Shown: piece by piece, positions 12,208-24,223 of the stretch
Layout of the letters: every line of letters begins with the position of its first letter
How positions within the stretch are numbered: position 1 is the first letter of the stretch
Assembly (NCBI GenBank): GCA_033439795.1
Contig: JAUTDP010000013.1
Coordinates: 744,001 to 808,000, forward strand
DNA: 64,000 nucleotides
Reading direction: 5' to 3'
From: Sordaria brevicollis
Lineage: Eukaryota; Ascomycota; Sordariomycetes; Sordariales; Sordariaceae
Notes under the pieces: generated by a model
Database searches by the model: none
Told to the model about the DNA's origin: nothing
Seen by the model: only the letters and a program-made list of their open reading frames with translations
Position numbers and translations under genes: made by a program

Positions 12208-13249
12208 TTAGTTGGCGTAACGCTTGCCGTCACGGAGAGTGTCGGCGAACTCCTCGAGAGGAGAGCGGATCAACTTGGTCTCCTTCCACAAGTTGGGGGT
12301 AAGGAAGCCATAGGTGTTGGAAACAGCGGCGAAAGTAGCCTTGAGAGTGTTCTCAAGGGTCTTGGTAGAGCCGGAAGAGGAGGTGTAGGCATCCTCGATA
12401 CCGGCGAGCTGGAGAAGACGCTTGACGGCGGGGGAGGCAACGAGGGAGGTACCGCGGGGAGCGGGGATAAGCTAAAGGACCATAGTTAGCACCCCATTTC
12501 CAGTTCTGAAGGTCAAAATCTCGGGATATAACTTACGCGGACGGTGACGGAACCGCACTTGCCGGACTCCTTGGTGGGGAGGGAGTGGGGGAGACCGAGG
12601 TTGGCGCCCCAGTAACCGCGACGGACGGGGATGACGCTGAGCTTGGCGATGATGATGGCAGCGCGGATAGCGGTAGCGACTTCCTTGGAGGTCTTGATAC
12701 CGAGACCGACGTGGCCCTCGGAGTCACCGATGATGACGATGGCCTTGAAGCGGGTACGCTGACCGGCACGGGTCTGCTTCTGGACGGGCTTGATCTGTAG
12801 AGGGAGAAAAAAAGACAATATCAGCATCCCCGTTTCGTAGTAGAGTTTTCGAGCCCTCCAATTCCAATTGTTGCGCTCCCAAAGTAGTGAATCCTGCGAT
12901 TCTCCGTTCCTCCTCTTCCTCATCCTCATCCTCCACTTCCGGGCTTCCAAAGAAAGATTTCGTAGCTGCGCACCTTCATGACCTCATCCTTGAGCTTGGG
13001 GAGGAAGAAGTCGACGATCTGGTACTCCTTGATGGGGAGAGAGTGGAGGTAGATCTCCTCCATGCTCTTGATCTTGCCGGCCTTCACGAGACGGCCGAGC
13101 TTGGTGACGGGCTGCCACTCCTTCTCCTCGGACTTGCCGCCGCGACGGCCACGGCCACGTCCACCACGGCCACGGCCGCGGTCACCACCACGATCGCCAC
13201 GGGAAGCGAAGCCGCCGCCACGAGGGCCAGAAGTTCCACGATCAGCCAT
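12208..13249 (-). CDS. rps2: 40S ribosomal protein uS5 (RPS2)
   Basis: Three exons (12974-13249, 12537-12794, 12208-12471) give 265 aa. Intron 1 (12795-12973) uses a GTGCGC donor; intron 2 (12472-12536) uses GTAAGT. All joins fall between codons. The N-terminus is Arg/Gly-rich ([15 protein letters not shown]), as in eukaryotic uS5, where such tracts are arginine-methylated. The conserved core follows: [41 protein letters not shown] and LIPAPRGT, then the C-terminal WKET segment and a Tyr-Ala-Asn end. The protein sits near the mRNA entry channel of the small subunit and contributes to decoding accuracy. It neighbours another 40S gene (eS30) on the same strand about 1.1 kb upstream. Confidence 0.97.
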
Positions 13250-14327
13250 TATGTCGGTTTGCCGGTAGGGTATCGGAGACGGAGGGTCTGTTGCTGGTCG
13301 TCGTCGTGGACGGGTTGAGGAGGTTAGGTGCAGGTGCTCGACGTTTTTCTCAGGCGCCTGGGTGGGGTCCCAGCTTTTCGCAGCGATTTTGGATTTTGCT
13401 GGTGCGCTCCGCCTTTTGGCACCAACCCTAACGCTCACCTCATTGGCTCACCGCGGGTTTTGGCCCGTTTGGCAGCCGAAAGGTGGGGTAAGAGTTGGGG
13501 TTCCAGCTGTCAGTCTTGGCATGGACAATAAGTGTGCACGGACCCCTCAGCCCAACTTCTTGTTGAAGCTACAGGGCTGGCTTTTGCCCGTCAGTCGCGA
13601 ACTTGCGATCGTGAACCATGAATTGCTGGGCGGTTTCATGATGGCATTTGAGGCCCCACCTTGAACATGTACTCCATCTCTCCCGTCCCTATCGGCCATC
13701 CAGGTTCTCACTTTGGTCATCACCAAGGTATGGAGATGCCACTCAGTATTAGACACTTGACAGCGTATTTTTGAAAACTATCAGTATCAGTTGGTGATCT
13801 CCTAGTCATTGCTTCTCAGCCCTCATGGATCACTTATCTTCTTCCCGATTTGCGAATAAAACCAAGGACAGTCTCACATTGAAATTGCGCGGTCGACATG
13901 TTCGTCTTGTGGTTGTGACATCTGCCTCCAGTTTCTCCATCTCCACAGCCATCTAAGCGGAATGGATGCAGACACAATAATCCGGTGTACTCCATGCCTC
14001 TCAAAACTTCACATACTGGAATCACGAGGAAATTTGTCGTTTCTGGAGTGTCCAAAGGACTATCCGATTTCCGATTTGTATCTAGCTGGGGAAAGGGGGC
14101 ATCATCAGCTTCCATCAAAACGCCTATGCGCCGGAAACCTAGCCTAAAGTAAATGATGAACTCAGTACCCAAGTTGAACACATGCCCCTGAACACATGCT
14201 CCCGTGCTCCCTCTTTGCCCATTGCCATAACCATGTCCCCTGCAAGTAGAACGCCTAGAGACGCCATAAAATGCTTGCTTGCTTGCTTAATTGCCTGCTA
14301 AAAGAAGGATCTTTTCAAAGGATTGCT
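13250..14327. other. Intergenic region between uS5 and eS30
   Basis: About 1.1 kb upstream of uS5 and downstream of eS30. No open frame with coding character was seen. It is expected to contain the uS5 promoter, but no specific motif could be assigned. Confidence 0.5.
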
Positions 14328-14644
14328 TTAAGCAGAGGGGTTGGCGTTCATCTAGGCGCAATATGTCAGCAAAAGTCTTCGGGTTTGGACTATCATATTG
14401 GTAAGTCGTACCTTGCGCTTGCCGCCGGGGCCGGTGACAACGTTGACGAAGCGGCGGGTGTAGATTTCGCGCTTGTGAGCACGACCCTTGGGGGTCTTGG
14501 GCTTCTCCTGGGGCTCAACCTTGGGAGTTTGAGACTTGACCTTGCCTGAAGAAGGGTGTAAGTTTTGGTGACGAAGACGTGGCGAGAGGGCATCGAAAAT
14601 TGCAACTTACCGGCACGAGCAAGGGAACCGTGAACTTTGCCCAT
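14328..14644 (-). CDS. rps30: 40S ribosomal protein eS30 (RPS30)
   Basis: Three exons (14611-14644, 14412-14545, 14328-14351) encode 63 aa, the same length as yeast Rps30. The protein opens [20 protein letters not shown], continues with [20 protein letters not shown], and ends MNANPSA. Intron 1 (14546-14610, GTAAGT) splits the Gly codon after Ala-11. Intron 2 (14352-14411, GTACGA donor, CTAG acceptor) leaves a 24-nt last exon of seven codons plus the stop. There is no ubiquitin-like fusion at the N-terminus, unlike the animal FAU gene. The small exons make it easy to miss or mis-end in automated annotation. Confidence 0.95.
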
Positions 14645-15500
14645 TTTGAAAAGTTGGTAGTGGTTGAAGTGTTGGTGAGTGTTTTGTGTTTTGTGTGTCT
14701 GTTGTTGACTTTTGAAAGGCAAGAGAGGCCGAAAAGGAAGCAACACAAAGGTCTTTAATGGGACGTGATGGAAAGGACTGGATGCTATTTATATAGAAAC
14801 CTTTATCAATTATTCAGCCGTCAGGCATTCACCGATGACTCGTTCCAGGTTCCGAGAACAAGCAGTCGGGGGCCAACTGCTAAACTCCGGGGGATTTGCC
14901 AAGAGAATTGCCCCCTGGCGGCAGCAAGAACGCCCTGCAGCCAGCGCTAAAATCAACGGCTGGTGGGGCCATTGTATCTAGGCCTGCCAGGGAAAGCATT
15001 CCCATTGCACCCTTTTATTGTCCGTCATTCGTACCGTTCTCGAATTTCGGCGACGGGAAAGATGCATCTTTAGTTTTGAATCAGAACCCCATATGAAATG
15101 GCGGATGTTGATTAATCAAAGCAAGCATGAGAGCTGAATGTGTTGAAAAACAGGTGATTCGTTAATTTCATTGTGCTTATCTTTTTCAAGGACTGCGTGA
15201 AGCAAGCACAACCGGCTTGGAGAACCCTGAAGGCTCGAGATTGGACGGATTTAGAACGGCTTAAACAGGCAGGTTCGATTAAAGTGTTCACGTGGGAGCG
15301 CGCTCTTTCCGCGACGAAAAAGTCCCTGGCCTCTTAACAACGAAGCTGCTCAAGCCCCGCAACGTTACTACAAGTAATTCAATTAAGGAACCCAAGCGTG
15401 ACCGCGTAGCACACAGCTACACGCTTAGGGGCATCGCGTCATCTCAACCGATCGCATCCACACCGGACACATTCATCTCCAAATTGGGATCGCTGCGGAT
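14645..15500. other. Divergent promoter region between eS30 and Nbs1-type gene
   Basis: The 0.86 kb lies between two divergent starts. No clear TATA element or repeated operator was recognised. Confidence 0.5.
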
Positions 15501-18496
15501 ATGTGGCTTCTCGAAAGTGACGTCTTCAACGGTGGGTTGTCCCATGTGCTGTGTTACATGGATCGGCGGTCGCGTCGACGCGCTGTCATGATAACCATCT
15601 ATATTAGATCAAATCCCCTTCCTACAAGAGAGAGCAGATTACTGACAGCGACAGAGAAAGCCAGACGGAAGAAAATGGGTGCGCCCGGGCGGAACCTACC
15701 TCTTCGGTAGGACAGCTGGCGATGGTAGGTCTTTGTCAGCGAAAGCATGACAAGTAGCATCATCTAACTGATCTATAGCCAACATTGCCATTACGCACAA
15801 GACGATTTCACGGAAGCATATCACCATACATGTGGCTGATGTTGCGGACGGTGATGGCGTAAGTACTGCCAAGCCAGGGAATTTCACAAGTTCGGGTAGG
15901 CTGATGAAGGTTCTTCAGGGCAACATACACACGCGGTCCCAAGTCACCATCGAGGAGATGAATTCAAAATCGGGTACTCTCTTGAACGGGACTCAAATTC
16001 GAGGGCAGACTGTCGTTCTCACTGAACCAGAAAACGAGCTCATTCTGGGTAAATGCCCGCAGCCACTTCGGTACGTTTATCGACGCCTATATGGAGACCA
16101 AAGGACTACGTGGCTTTGACTTACCGGTTTGCTGCAGCATCGTATGGCATCCAGTTGTTCTCAGTGCCTCTTTTACCAAGAGAGAAGTCGAGAGTGGCGC
16201 CTGGGAAAGGCTACGTGACCAACTCGAGCAGCTTGACATCAAGTACACGGGGGTTTATGACCAGCTTACAACTCACGTGGTGAGCAAGAAACGCAACACA
16301 GCAAGAACACTTCAGGCGCTGGTCAACGGCAAACATATCGTAACTGAAGGTTTCGTTAACGCGATCGTCGAGGCTGCCACTGTGTCTGATGACGCGGAAG
16401 AGGGGACTCCCAGTGCATTGGAGAGCACTTTTGATGAGGCATGGCCCAATGCCACCGACTACTTGCCGCCTCGTGGTGATGAACCCACCCAACGGCCGGC
16501 AACCGATTATGCACCCGAGGAGCGACGACAAGAGGTCTTCGCTGGATATTCATTTGTCTTTTACAACCAGAAACAACACGAGAACCTTGCGCCCGTCATT
16601 CAGTGGGGCAAAGGAAAGGCTTTCTTGAAAGAGGTAGTGGAAGGCGTTACAGAAGTGGATGATTTTGTGCGCTACGTCAAAGGGATTGCTGGTGAGAAGG
16701 GGGCGGGACCGTTGGAGGATGGTAGTGATGGGAAGAAGGTCGTCGTGGTGCGGTACGCCCCCGGGAAGGGAGATGATGTTGAATGGTGGACCAACTTCTA
16801 CGTAAGTTTCGCCAGACATCTCGACCATCGACCTCCCGACCAGAAGGAGTTCCTTGAGGCCATCCTCGCCTGCGATGCATCTCTGCTGCGACGACACCTC
16901 GAAGAAGACACCCAGCCTAGTTCGACCGCGAATCTTACCCAGAAAGCCCAGCCCGCGTCGGAGGATCGCATGCAAATCGACGACCAACCCGACCAAGAAA
17001 AGGAAGCAACTCCGCCTCGTCGGCGAGCCCGCGCAGGTGCCAGAAGTCGCTTCAAGGGCTTTGATTTTTCCGACTCGGACGACGACAAAGATGAGCCCAT
17101 GACAGATGTGCCTTCAGCAGCAGCACCAGCAGCAGCTACCACAAGGGCAACACAAGTACGTGACGAAGTGCCAGCTTCGCAAGACAGCCAAAGTCTCTTC
17201 GTCTCACAGCGACAAGAACCCGTCGACTACGATGACTTTTCAGAACAAGAATCGCGTACCGCGACCAACAACACACGTTCTACCCGCAGCCAGCAACCAT
17301 CACGCAAGCGAGCACTATCACCGCTCCCCGAGCACGAAGTCTCCGAGTTCCTAGACGCCATCGCCCCTACCGCCGCCGCCGCCAAAAGAAGGCGTATCGA
17401 GGCTGGACAACCCGCCATCCCGGAACCGAGTCCCGAACCAGAAGAACAAGAGCCACCAGCTGCCGGCGAAGATGCCGACAACAAAGACAAAGTATTAGAC
17501 TCGCCCAAGGGCGGCGGCAAGGGGGGGAAGAAAGGCAAAAAGGGCAAAAAGGGCGGCGGTGACGGCGATGACATTCTCGAGCTTGCCCGCAAAAAGCGCG
17601 AAGAAGCCGAAGCCCTCGCAGCCGCTGAGCGTCAAGCGCAGCTAGACTCCGCCGAGGCCGAAGGCGAGATTGACTACGCTGCCATCCGCCGGCTGCACAT
17701 CATCGAAGAGTTTGACGTCCGGCTTCCGGACCGAGACAATCATGACGCCAATGAAGATGATCCCGACGCAAGAAGGACTCGCGCGCGCGAACAAGATATT
17801 GCCGACGGAAGATGGGACCCCCGCTGGAATGGGCGCAAAAATTTCAAAAAGTTCCGTAAGGTCAGGCCGGGCGATACTTCTGCTAGTGTTGATATCGAAC
17901 AGCCGCGCCGTCCTGCCATCACGCTAGAGGAGGTTGCGCCCAAGGATAAGGGTATAGGGGATGATTACTGGCTTGAGGATACTGGTCGTGATTCAAGACG
18001 GAATACCCAGACTCAGACACAAACGCAAAGACAAAGTCAGGCTCAAGCTCAGACTGCTTCTGCCGGTGGGACATCCCAGCAACCCAGTTCCGGCACTAGC
18101 AGATCGCGTGCTGCTGGTGCCAGTCTTCCAACTAGACGATCCCTCATGGCGACATTGGATAGTAGCGACGAAGAAGCCCAAGACGATGACGAGGCACCAC
18201 CGCCTCCATATTCGGAAACTGCGGCGCCGGAACCATCAAGGTCACGAGCAGCCAAGGCAGCCGAGAGGGCAACGACTTCGACTGCGAGGAGAGCAACTCA
18301 ACAACAATCAGGCGAAATTTCATCCGGCTCTGCAGCCGGCACTAGCGGTGCGGGTAGCAAGCATGGTACTCCAGCGGGTGGTGAACAGCCGCCGCCGGCG
18401 AAGAGGGCGAGGAGAGGGTTTATGGTTAAGGATAGTGAAGAGGAGGATAGTGATGATGACGAGTTGAAGTTTAAGTTTGGTAGGAGGAGGAGGTAG
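15501..18496 (+). CDS. nbs1: Nibrin/Nbs1-type subunit of the Mre11-Rad50-Nbs1 complex
   Basis: Four exons (15501-15531, 15665-15724, 15779-16070, 16138-18496) give 913 aa. Splice signals are GTGGGT/CCAG, GTAGGT/CTATAG with a CTAAC branch site, and GTACGT/TGCAG. An FHA domain spans about residues 20-125: GGTYLFGRT, then SRKH, then NSKSGTLLNG. A first BRCT domain follows (WHPVVLSASFTKRE, about 130-225) and a second region, EVFAGYSFVFYNQ to EFLEAILACD (about 250-370). The C-terminal half is disordered and rich in Ser, Ala, acidic residues and Gln. It ends with an acidic patch and KFKFGRRRR, where Nbs1 proteins bind Mre11 and the Tel1/ATM kinase. Family role: double-strand break sensing and checkpoint signalling in the nucleus. 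An additional 60-nt in-frame intron (15859-15918) may be spliced out. Confidence 0.88.
15859..15918 (+). other. Candidate optional in-frame intron inside the FHA coding region
   Basis: The stretch starts GTAAGT, has CTGAT 18 nt before its end, and ends TTCTTCAG. It is exactly 60 nt, so the frame is open whether it is retained or removed. The encoded 20 residues (VSTAKPGNFTSSG...) fall in a loop between the SRKH motif and the NSKSGT strand. Intron status cannot be settled from sequence alone. Confidence 0.6.
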
Positions 18497-19356
18497 AGAG
18501 AGTTTGTGGTGCTTGGTAGGTTGTGATGGATTTACACAGCTGAAGGGAGGCGAGCGGGGATAATTACACGTATATAGAGAGATTGAACAAATTTGCTATA
18601 GGATTGTTATCAGAAAGGAAATAAGGTGAAGAACGTGTAGGAGACGTTGTATCTTTCCTTGCCAGTATGATGACTTCTGAACACGTTATACTGCAAGGTC
18701 ATGAACTAGTGATTGTCAGGGTGGTCAAAGAATAATTACATGTTGACTCCCACTTCACGGTATGGTCCCTTGACTACTCCAGGAGTAAATGAGCAATTAT
18801 TTACATGAACGTAGTAGGTATCAGTCAGTGATTTATTCTCCTTTATCCGTACTATACTATTCAGTTGTGTGCGTTCCGATATGTATGCCCCTTCGTATGC
18901 TCCCTGTTATCCTTCCCTTCCCTATGCTCTCCCTGGCCCATATAGTCCTTTTAAACACCGCGTACCAACGTGCTCCCCTTCCCAACCAGGCCTAACCACC
19001 AAGGTTCCTGGCCACCAACCATTTTTTGGCTTTTTGTCTCATGTCCCTTTTTGTAACTGCTTATGAATGTAAGGGAGGAGAGGGACAGCTATTTGACACA
19101 GTCAGAGTTGAGCAGAGTTGATTTCGCCAGTTGATATTTGAAAGAGAGAGATGGACAATGAGTTCTGGGGTATATCGTGAGCTAGTTTAGTATGGTATAA
19201 AAAAGAAGTCTCGCCGACTGTCCGTAGATGATGAGAAAAAGAGAAACAGAAAAAGTTTGGAAATATTCCTAAGCCAGAATAGTAAAAAAGAGTGGCATTT
19301 GATCCCTGAAATGCCGCGCGCCAAATTCCAAAATGCTCAAAGTGCTGAGTGCCTGC
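18497..19356. other. Intergenic region between convergent genes
   Basis: This is the 3' flank shared by the Nbs1-type gene and the downstream minus-strand gene. No feature was recognised apart from AT-rich 3'-end-like sequence. Confidence 0.5.
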
Positions 19357-19638
19357 CTATGATAAAACATTCGGGCCCACGATGGGTAGTCCCGCGAGTA
19401 ACAGAATAAAAGAGAGTAGTAAAGCCAGGACGTATCCGGTATAATGATATTGATCGCAAATCATGTAGTGTGTTAACAACAACCTCCCAACGCCAATGCC
19501 CAAAGCAATGCAAATCAGGGACAAATAATAAGTGGAGAGGGCGACGCGCACGGCAGGTCTCTTTTTTCTGTTCATCATCTTGAGCCGCGCATTTTGTCTT
19601 CTTCCCTCTTTGCCTCCCGAGGCATAGTCGGACCTCAT
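19357..19638 (-). CDS. Possible small two-helix membrane protein, or C-terminal extension of the upstream gene
   Basis: A 93-codon frame starts MRSDYASGGKEGRRQ. It carries a basic patch (MMNRKKRPAVRV) and two hydrophobic segments (LSTYYLSLICIALGIGVG and YVLALLLSFILLLAGLPIV), ending NVLS. It lies 33 nt after the stop of the large coiled-coil gene on the same strand. It is also in the same frame, with no other stop between. No family was recognised. It may be an independent small gene, a readthrough tail that would make the upstream protein membrane-anchored, or chance. A second minus-strand frame is open over the same stretch, which lowers confidence. Confidence 0.3.
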   Translation of the reverse strand: MRSDYASGGKEGRRQNARLKMMNRKKRPAVRVALSTYYLSLICIALGIGVGRLLLTHYMICDQYHYTGYVLALLLSFILLLAGLPIVGPNVLS

Positions 19639-19671
19639 CTTGACCGTCTGACCATTGGGAGGTTCGCACCA

Positions 19672-22080
19672 TCACCCGCCATCTGTGGGTTGTAGCTCGA
19701 TCCCGCTGTCCCTATCTTGCGTCTGTTTCCCCCAGGACTGTTGTTGTCCGTTCTGGTCGTTGATAAACTTGGCCGCGAGTCGCGGCATGAGAACGCCAGG
19801 CTCTGGCGTGAATACACTATCGTCGTCGTCAAGGTCGGTGTCGTTGATGCTATCGTTGACGGTTTCCGTATCGCCCTCGCCGGCAGCTTCCTCCTTTTCC
19901 CGGGCCTCCCGAGCCTCTAGCTCTTCAGGGGCAAGGACCCGTCCACCAATCTCCACTTCGCTCGCCTTCACCTGGTACGCCAGCGCACGCTTTCCTTCCT
20001 TGATCAACTCTTCGGTCCAGCCCAAACACCGTTTCAGACTCTGGTTAATCTTTTGGCTGTCCGATAGCAACTGCTGATGCTTGGACAGATCCAGTCGTAA
20101 CCTCTCTTCGTCCTTTTCCCGTCGTTCGGCATCGCGGAGCGCTTTCGTGGCCGGCGTCATGTCAGCAGAATCCTCTGACCCTGAGAGGTCGTCCTCTTCG
20201 TCATCCAAGTCATTCGCCAGCGGATCCTTTTCCCCGTCCTCTGCTTCCAGGTCGCTCCCTTCTTCGCTGAGATCGTCCAAATCCGCCCCAGCCAAAGCCC
20301 CAGCATCAGCTGGAGAGGCGAGTAGAGCGGGGCCAACACTTAACCGTCCCGAGCGAGAGAGGCGCTTGTAGGCTCGAAGCTCAGCCGTCTGTTTTCGTAG
20401 TTGCCTTTCCAGAGTGCGGTTGATTGCCTCAAGACTTGCGTTCGTAATCTGCAAATCCTGGACCTTCCGCTCTCGTCGGGCGTTTGCCACAAGATCTGAT
20501 ATCTCTTTGTCCTGCGGAGAAGACTTTGATGGGCTGCTGACCGAACCTCGCCTGCGTTCACCATCTTCTCCACTCTCATCCCCAGTTATATCATCCTCCT
20601 CGGTTTCTTCAGCAACGAAGTCTTCGGCAGCCTGGAGAAGTGAAGCGAAGCCTCCAGAGGCCATGTTTTCAGACAAGGAGCTGAAGGGCGCGGGTGCAGA
20701 TATGATGGATGGTGATGGTGCTTCTGATGGAGGGCGAGAGCTATATGGGGTCATAATTCTAGCCCCTGATGGTGGTTCGGCCATGACCAGACTGTTAGGG
20801 CGACTAGATATGGATCCACTGGCAGGCCGAGATGGAAGTTCGTTGAGAGATTTGCGTTTTGGTTGCCCATTAAGAGGTGCCGTTCCAGGCTGATCGCTCA
20901 AGGACTTGCGCTTCACGGTCTCTCGGTTTAGCGAAGCGTTGGCCGTGACAGGGGAACGAGGTGAGTTCATGGCCGATATACTCCCGCTCCGTCCCGATGT
21001 CTGGGGTGTTAGCTTGATGGGTGATGTAGGCTTATTCGAGCCGTTGGCATAGTGTGTCTGAGAGAGGACACTTGGCGGCCTGTTCGACGTTGTCGCCCTG
21101 GAGGCTGTTGATATTACCGACGAAGGCCTGGACCGGGTTCTCACCGGAGGCTCCGGATCGGATGCGCCATTGGCGTAGACAAACTTGCTCAGCAGTTTGT
21201 CCTGTTGCTGGAACGGCGCGCCCAGGGATGGAGAAGCCGGGCCAGAGCTTTCCTTTGGTGGTATTGTTCCTCCATTTGCGTAGAAGAAATTGGGAGACTT
21301 GGCCTGCGCGAGCACGGGCGGTCTCCCCTGGGCGGGTGATCTTGGTGTGGCCTCGGAGGCGTAGAAGAATTTTGAGTCGGGATCCTGTCTAGGGCCTCCA
21401 ACATCGGACGCAGGACTGAAGGTAACAATGGGTCGTCGAGGGTCGTCGGTGCTTTGCGAGGTTATAGACAAGCCTGATCGCGTATCCCACTGGTCGTTCC
21501 GTTCGAGGCTGGGAGTACCGAGAGGAGTGGTGGTGGTGCTGTTGCTGTTGACACGACTTGGTCTCGGCGCGGTTCTCGGGGTAGTAACATTGCCCGTCAA
21601 ATAGGACGGCACTGGCGACACGACATGTTCTCGCTCTCTCGTGCTCGTACTGCTTATTACCGACTCGGGTCTTCGCCTTGTTGCGGTGGTTGAGACGGTG
21701 GATGCGGTCGAGACTCTGGCTGAGGTGGTGACCTTTGGAGTAAGGGGTGCCTTGTTGAGGCCTCTTGCGACGGGGGCCGTCTGGGGCTGGCGGGTGGTTG
21801 TGGTTGATGCCCGATCGAAGGGCATTCTGGCGACGGTCGGCGACTGCGTGTTCGACGACGATCTGTCCATTCCTGATTTTAGGTTCGAGTGCGCTGCCGC
21901 ACCATGTTGACTTGTGCGGGCCTTGGTGGTGATGACGGAGGACGAGTTTCGTTTGGAGGAGGCGGGAGTCGGAGTCGCTGCGCCGCTGGCAGGAGATGGT
22001 GCAGCGGCAGAAGGAGAGGATGCAGCAGACGCAGCTGCAAATGCGAGGGCGATTGGTGGTGCGGAGGAAGGAGTTGGAGT

Positions 22081-22115
<35 letters not shown>

Positions 22116-22656
22116 TTGAGTGTGAGAGTTTGGCGGAGGAGCTCTTTCCGGTAATAGTGCTGGTGCTGCTGGTGCTGCTGGATTTGCTGCTGGATTTGCT
22201 GCTGTTATTACTGCTAATAACAGTACTACTACTTGATCCCCGGTGGCTTCCGTTTCCACTTCCACTTCCACTTCCACCTGGTCTGGACGAGGTCGAGATG
22301 TGTGCTGTTCGTGCTCCGGAAGAAGTGATGGTAGTGGTCACAATTGCCGCAGGCGGTTGTTTCCTTGCTTTTCTGGCACCTCGTAATGAAGAGTCTAGGT
22401 CCGAATCGCGGGTTTGTGGCGACGGCGACGGCGACGATGTTGGTTTGAGTGGTCGGGAGGAGGGAGGAGCTGAAGAAGGTTGTGAAGGTGAGGGCGACGA
22501 CCTGTGCAGGTTATTGTTGTTGTTTATCGTGGGCTTGCCGGAGACTGGAACAGCGAGGGAGATGGGTCTCGGCGGGAGTGGTGAGGTCGAGCGGGAGGTG
22601 CCCATGTTGGGACCCCGAGGGGGGAAGTGCGCAATGGATTGGGGTCTTAGGGGCAT
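19672..22656 (-). CDS. Large low-complexity coiled-coil protein, function unknown
   Basis: A single open exon encodes 994 aa from the ATG at 22656 (MPLRPQSIAHFPPRGPN). The frame stays open upstream to 22851, and a TTTACAG acceptor near 22740 suggests a possible 5' intron, so the start is tentative. The first ~700 residues are disordered and rich in Ser, Thr, Pro and Ala. They include a GCA-repeat polyalanine tract (about 22,080-22,110 in DNA) and a Gly-Ser run. Four copies of a short aromatic motif follow (FFYASE, FFYANG, FVYANG, THYANG) at 21,040-21,375. Two predicted coiled coils (about 715-766 and 835-907) flank an acidic segment. The end reads RDSGIELQPTDGG. The pattern fits a scaffold or polarity-type protein, but that is inference; no named family was recognised. 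Confidence 0.75.
22080..22118 (-). repeat. Trinucleotide repeat encoding polyalanine
   Basis: On the plus strand a (CTG)n/(TGC)n run is visible. Read on the minus strand in the coding frame it gives consecutive GCA (Ala) codons within the disordered part of the coiled-coil protein. Such runs are length-variable between strains. Confidence 0.85.
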
Positions 22657-24223
22657 TGCAGGCGCAGGTGCAGCTGCCGCTGGTGCAGATGCAGGGTGCT
22701 GTACCTCTACGTGCGGTAGGCGACAGGGAGCGTTGATGCTGTAAACACTAACAGACGGGAAGGTCCTCCGGCTACTGGTTGAACCCCCCGAGTCTGACTG
22801 GGCGACATTGCCAAACAAGACAGAACACAATTCGTTCAAGACAAGACACACAGGCTATGTGTGCACCGTGACACGGATAGTAGGATGAATTGGCTGAAAT
22901 CACAAATGGACAGGGTGGAAGGGAGGATGAGATGGAAAGAAAGCAAACTTTAGGGCGAAATGTTCCAGGTCTGGGATGAGAAATTCGTCTCCAGGGTTTG
23001 TTAATAGAAAAAGGGATAAGAAACAGGAGTTGGGTTTCCATTCTTATTCCAGACTTGTCATCGTGTACCAGCCAAGTAACATACTAGTAAGGGTTGAGAG
23101 AACTGTGTAATAATATTATTGTAGCATCACATCACACAGCATCTATCTTACAAGTAAGAGGTAAGGCAGTGTACCCAACCTTCCCGTCTCCTCCAAGCTG
23201 AAAAAGCCATTGACCATTCATTGATCATTCTTTGACCATGCGATCTGATCGAGTCACTCTTCCGTCCCGTGGTCACATCACCTCATCCAGCCTGAACCTG
23301 AACAAGAGTAGGTATGTATGCATTGAAGCTGACTCCTGGCTAACGGCCTGCTGCTTTCTTCTCCTCTTTCTTGGACCTGATCTTGTTGGGTTTTGCAATG
23401 CCCTGCATCCCGGGCTGTCCGTTCCATAAATACCACAGCTAAACACTTGGATACCGAGATGCCGCAGAGTCTCCCTCATTTCGTCTACCGCGGTATAGGG
23501 GAAGTGCAAAGGGGATCTGTTAGGGATCGTTAAGGATCGGAAATTGGACGAGTTACATTGGATTTACGGCATTGGTCGCTTTTGCATAACAAAGACCCCG
23601 CCGCACCCTCGGGGTTTTGGGTCGGCCCCACATGTCACCCGACGACTTGGGGCACCGGGCCGGGCACCCTTGTCCCGCCGTCGCTGTAACAGACAGTGGG
23701 AGGAGAGTGGGGTTTCCATCCTTTCTTTCTTGGAGATTTCCAATGCAAATGCAGTTGCAGGTGCTCAGGGCATTTCCCATTCATCATCATCCCGTCCCAA
23801 CTTGGACGAAACCCTTCCCAGCTGAGGCCGTAAACACTCAACCCTTGGCTTGGCCCTGCGCAAACTCAGATCACAAGATCCAACTTGGGGAACCAAAGAA
23901 CCAACAAAACCAAACATCAAGCTTATCGACATCTCGTCGGCTGACGTCCTATCTGCACTTCGTCACCTACACTAAAGCAGACGCCGCCGTCGATCACCTC
24001 TCTCGACCCCGCGATACGTAGGTACAGTATTCGCGCCAGTCGCGCTTATCCCCACGACACAACCGGCAGTTGGAGGAGGAACCTGGCAACAAACATCCCA
24101 ACAACATCAGTCGATACAGCCATCAATGCCGCGATAACATACGACCATTCTTTTTTCCCCGCCTTTACCAGCAATACCCCCGCGACAGCCGCCCAACCCA
24201 ACCACCCCGCTGGCACCACCACC
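22657..24223. other. Divergent intergenic region
   Basis: The 1.57 kb lies between the coiled-coil gene (-) and the cytochrome b5-domain gene (+). It should contain both promoters and 5' leaders. The in-frame opening up to 22851 may be coding if the start lies further upstream. Nothing else was recognised. Confidence 0.5.

Noticed and set aside
21914..22744. 276-codon plus-strand frame opposite the coiled-coil gene
   Set aside because: Composition is the complement of Ala/Ser/Pro-rich coding sequence; no independent support.
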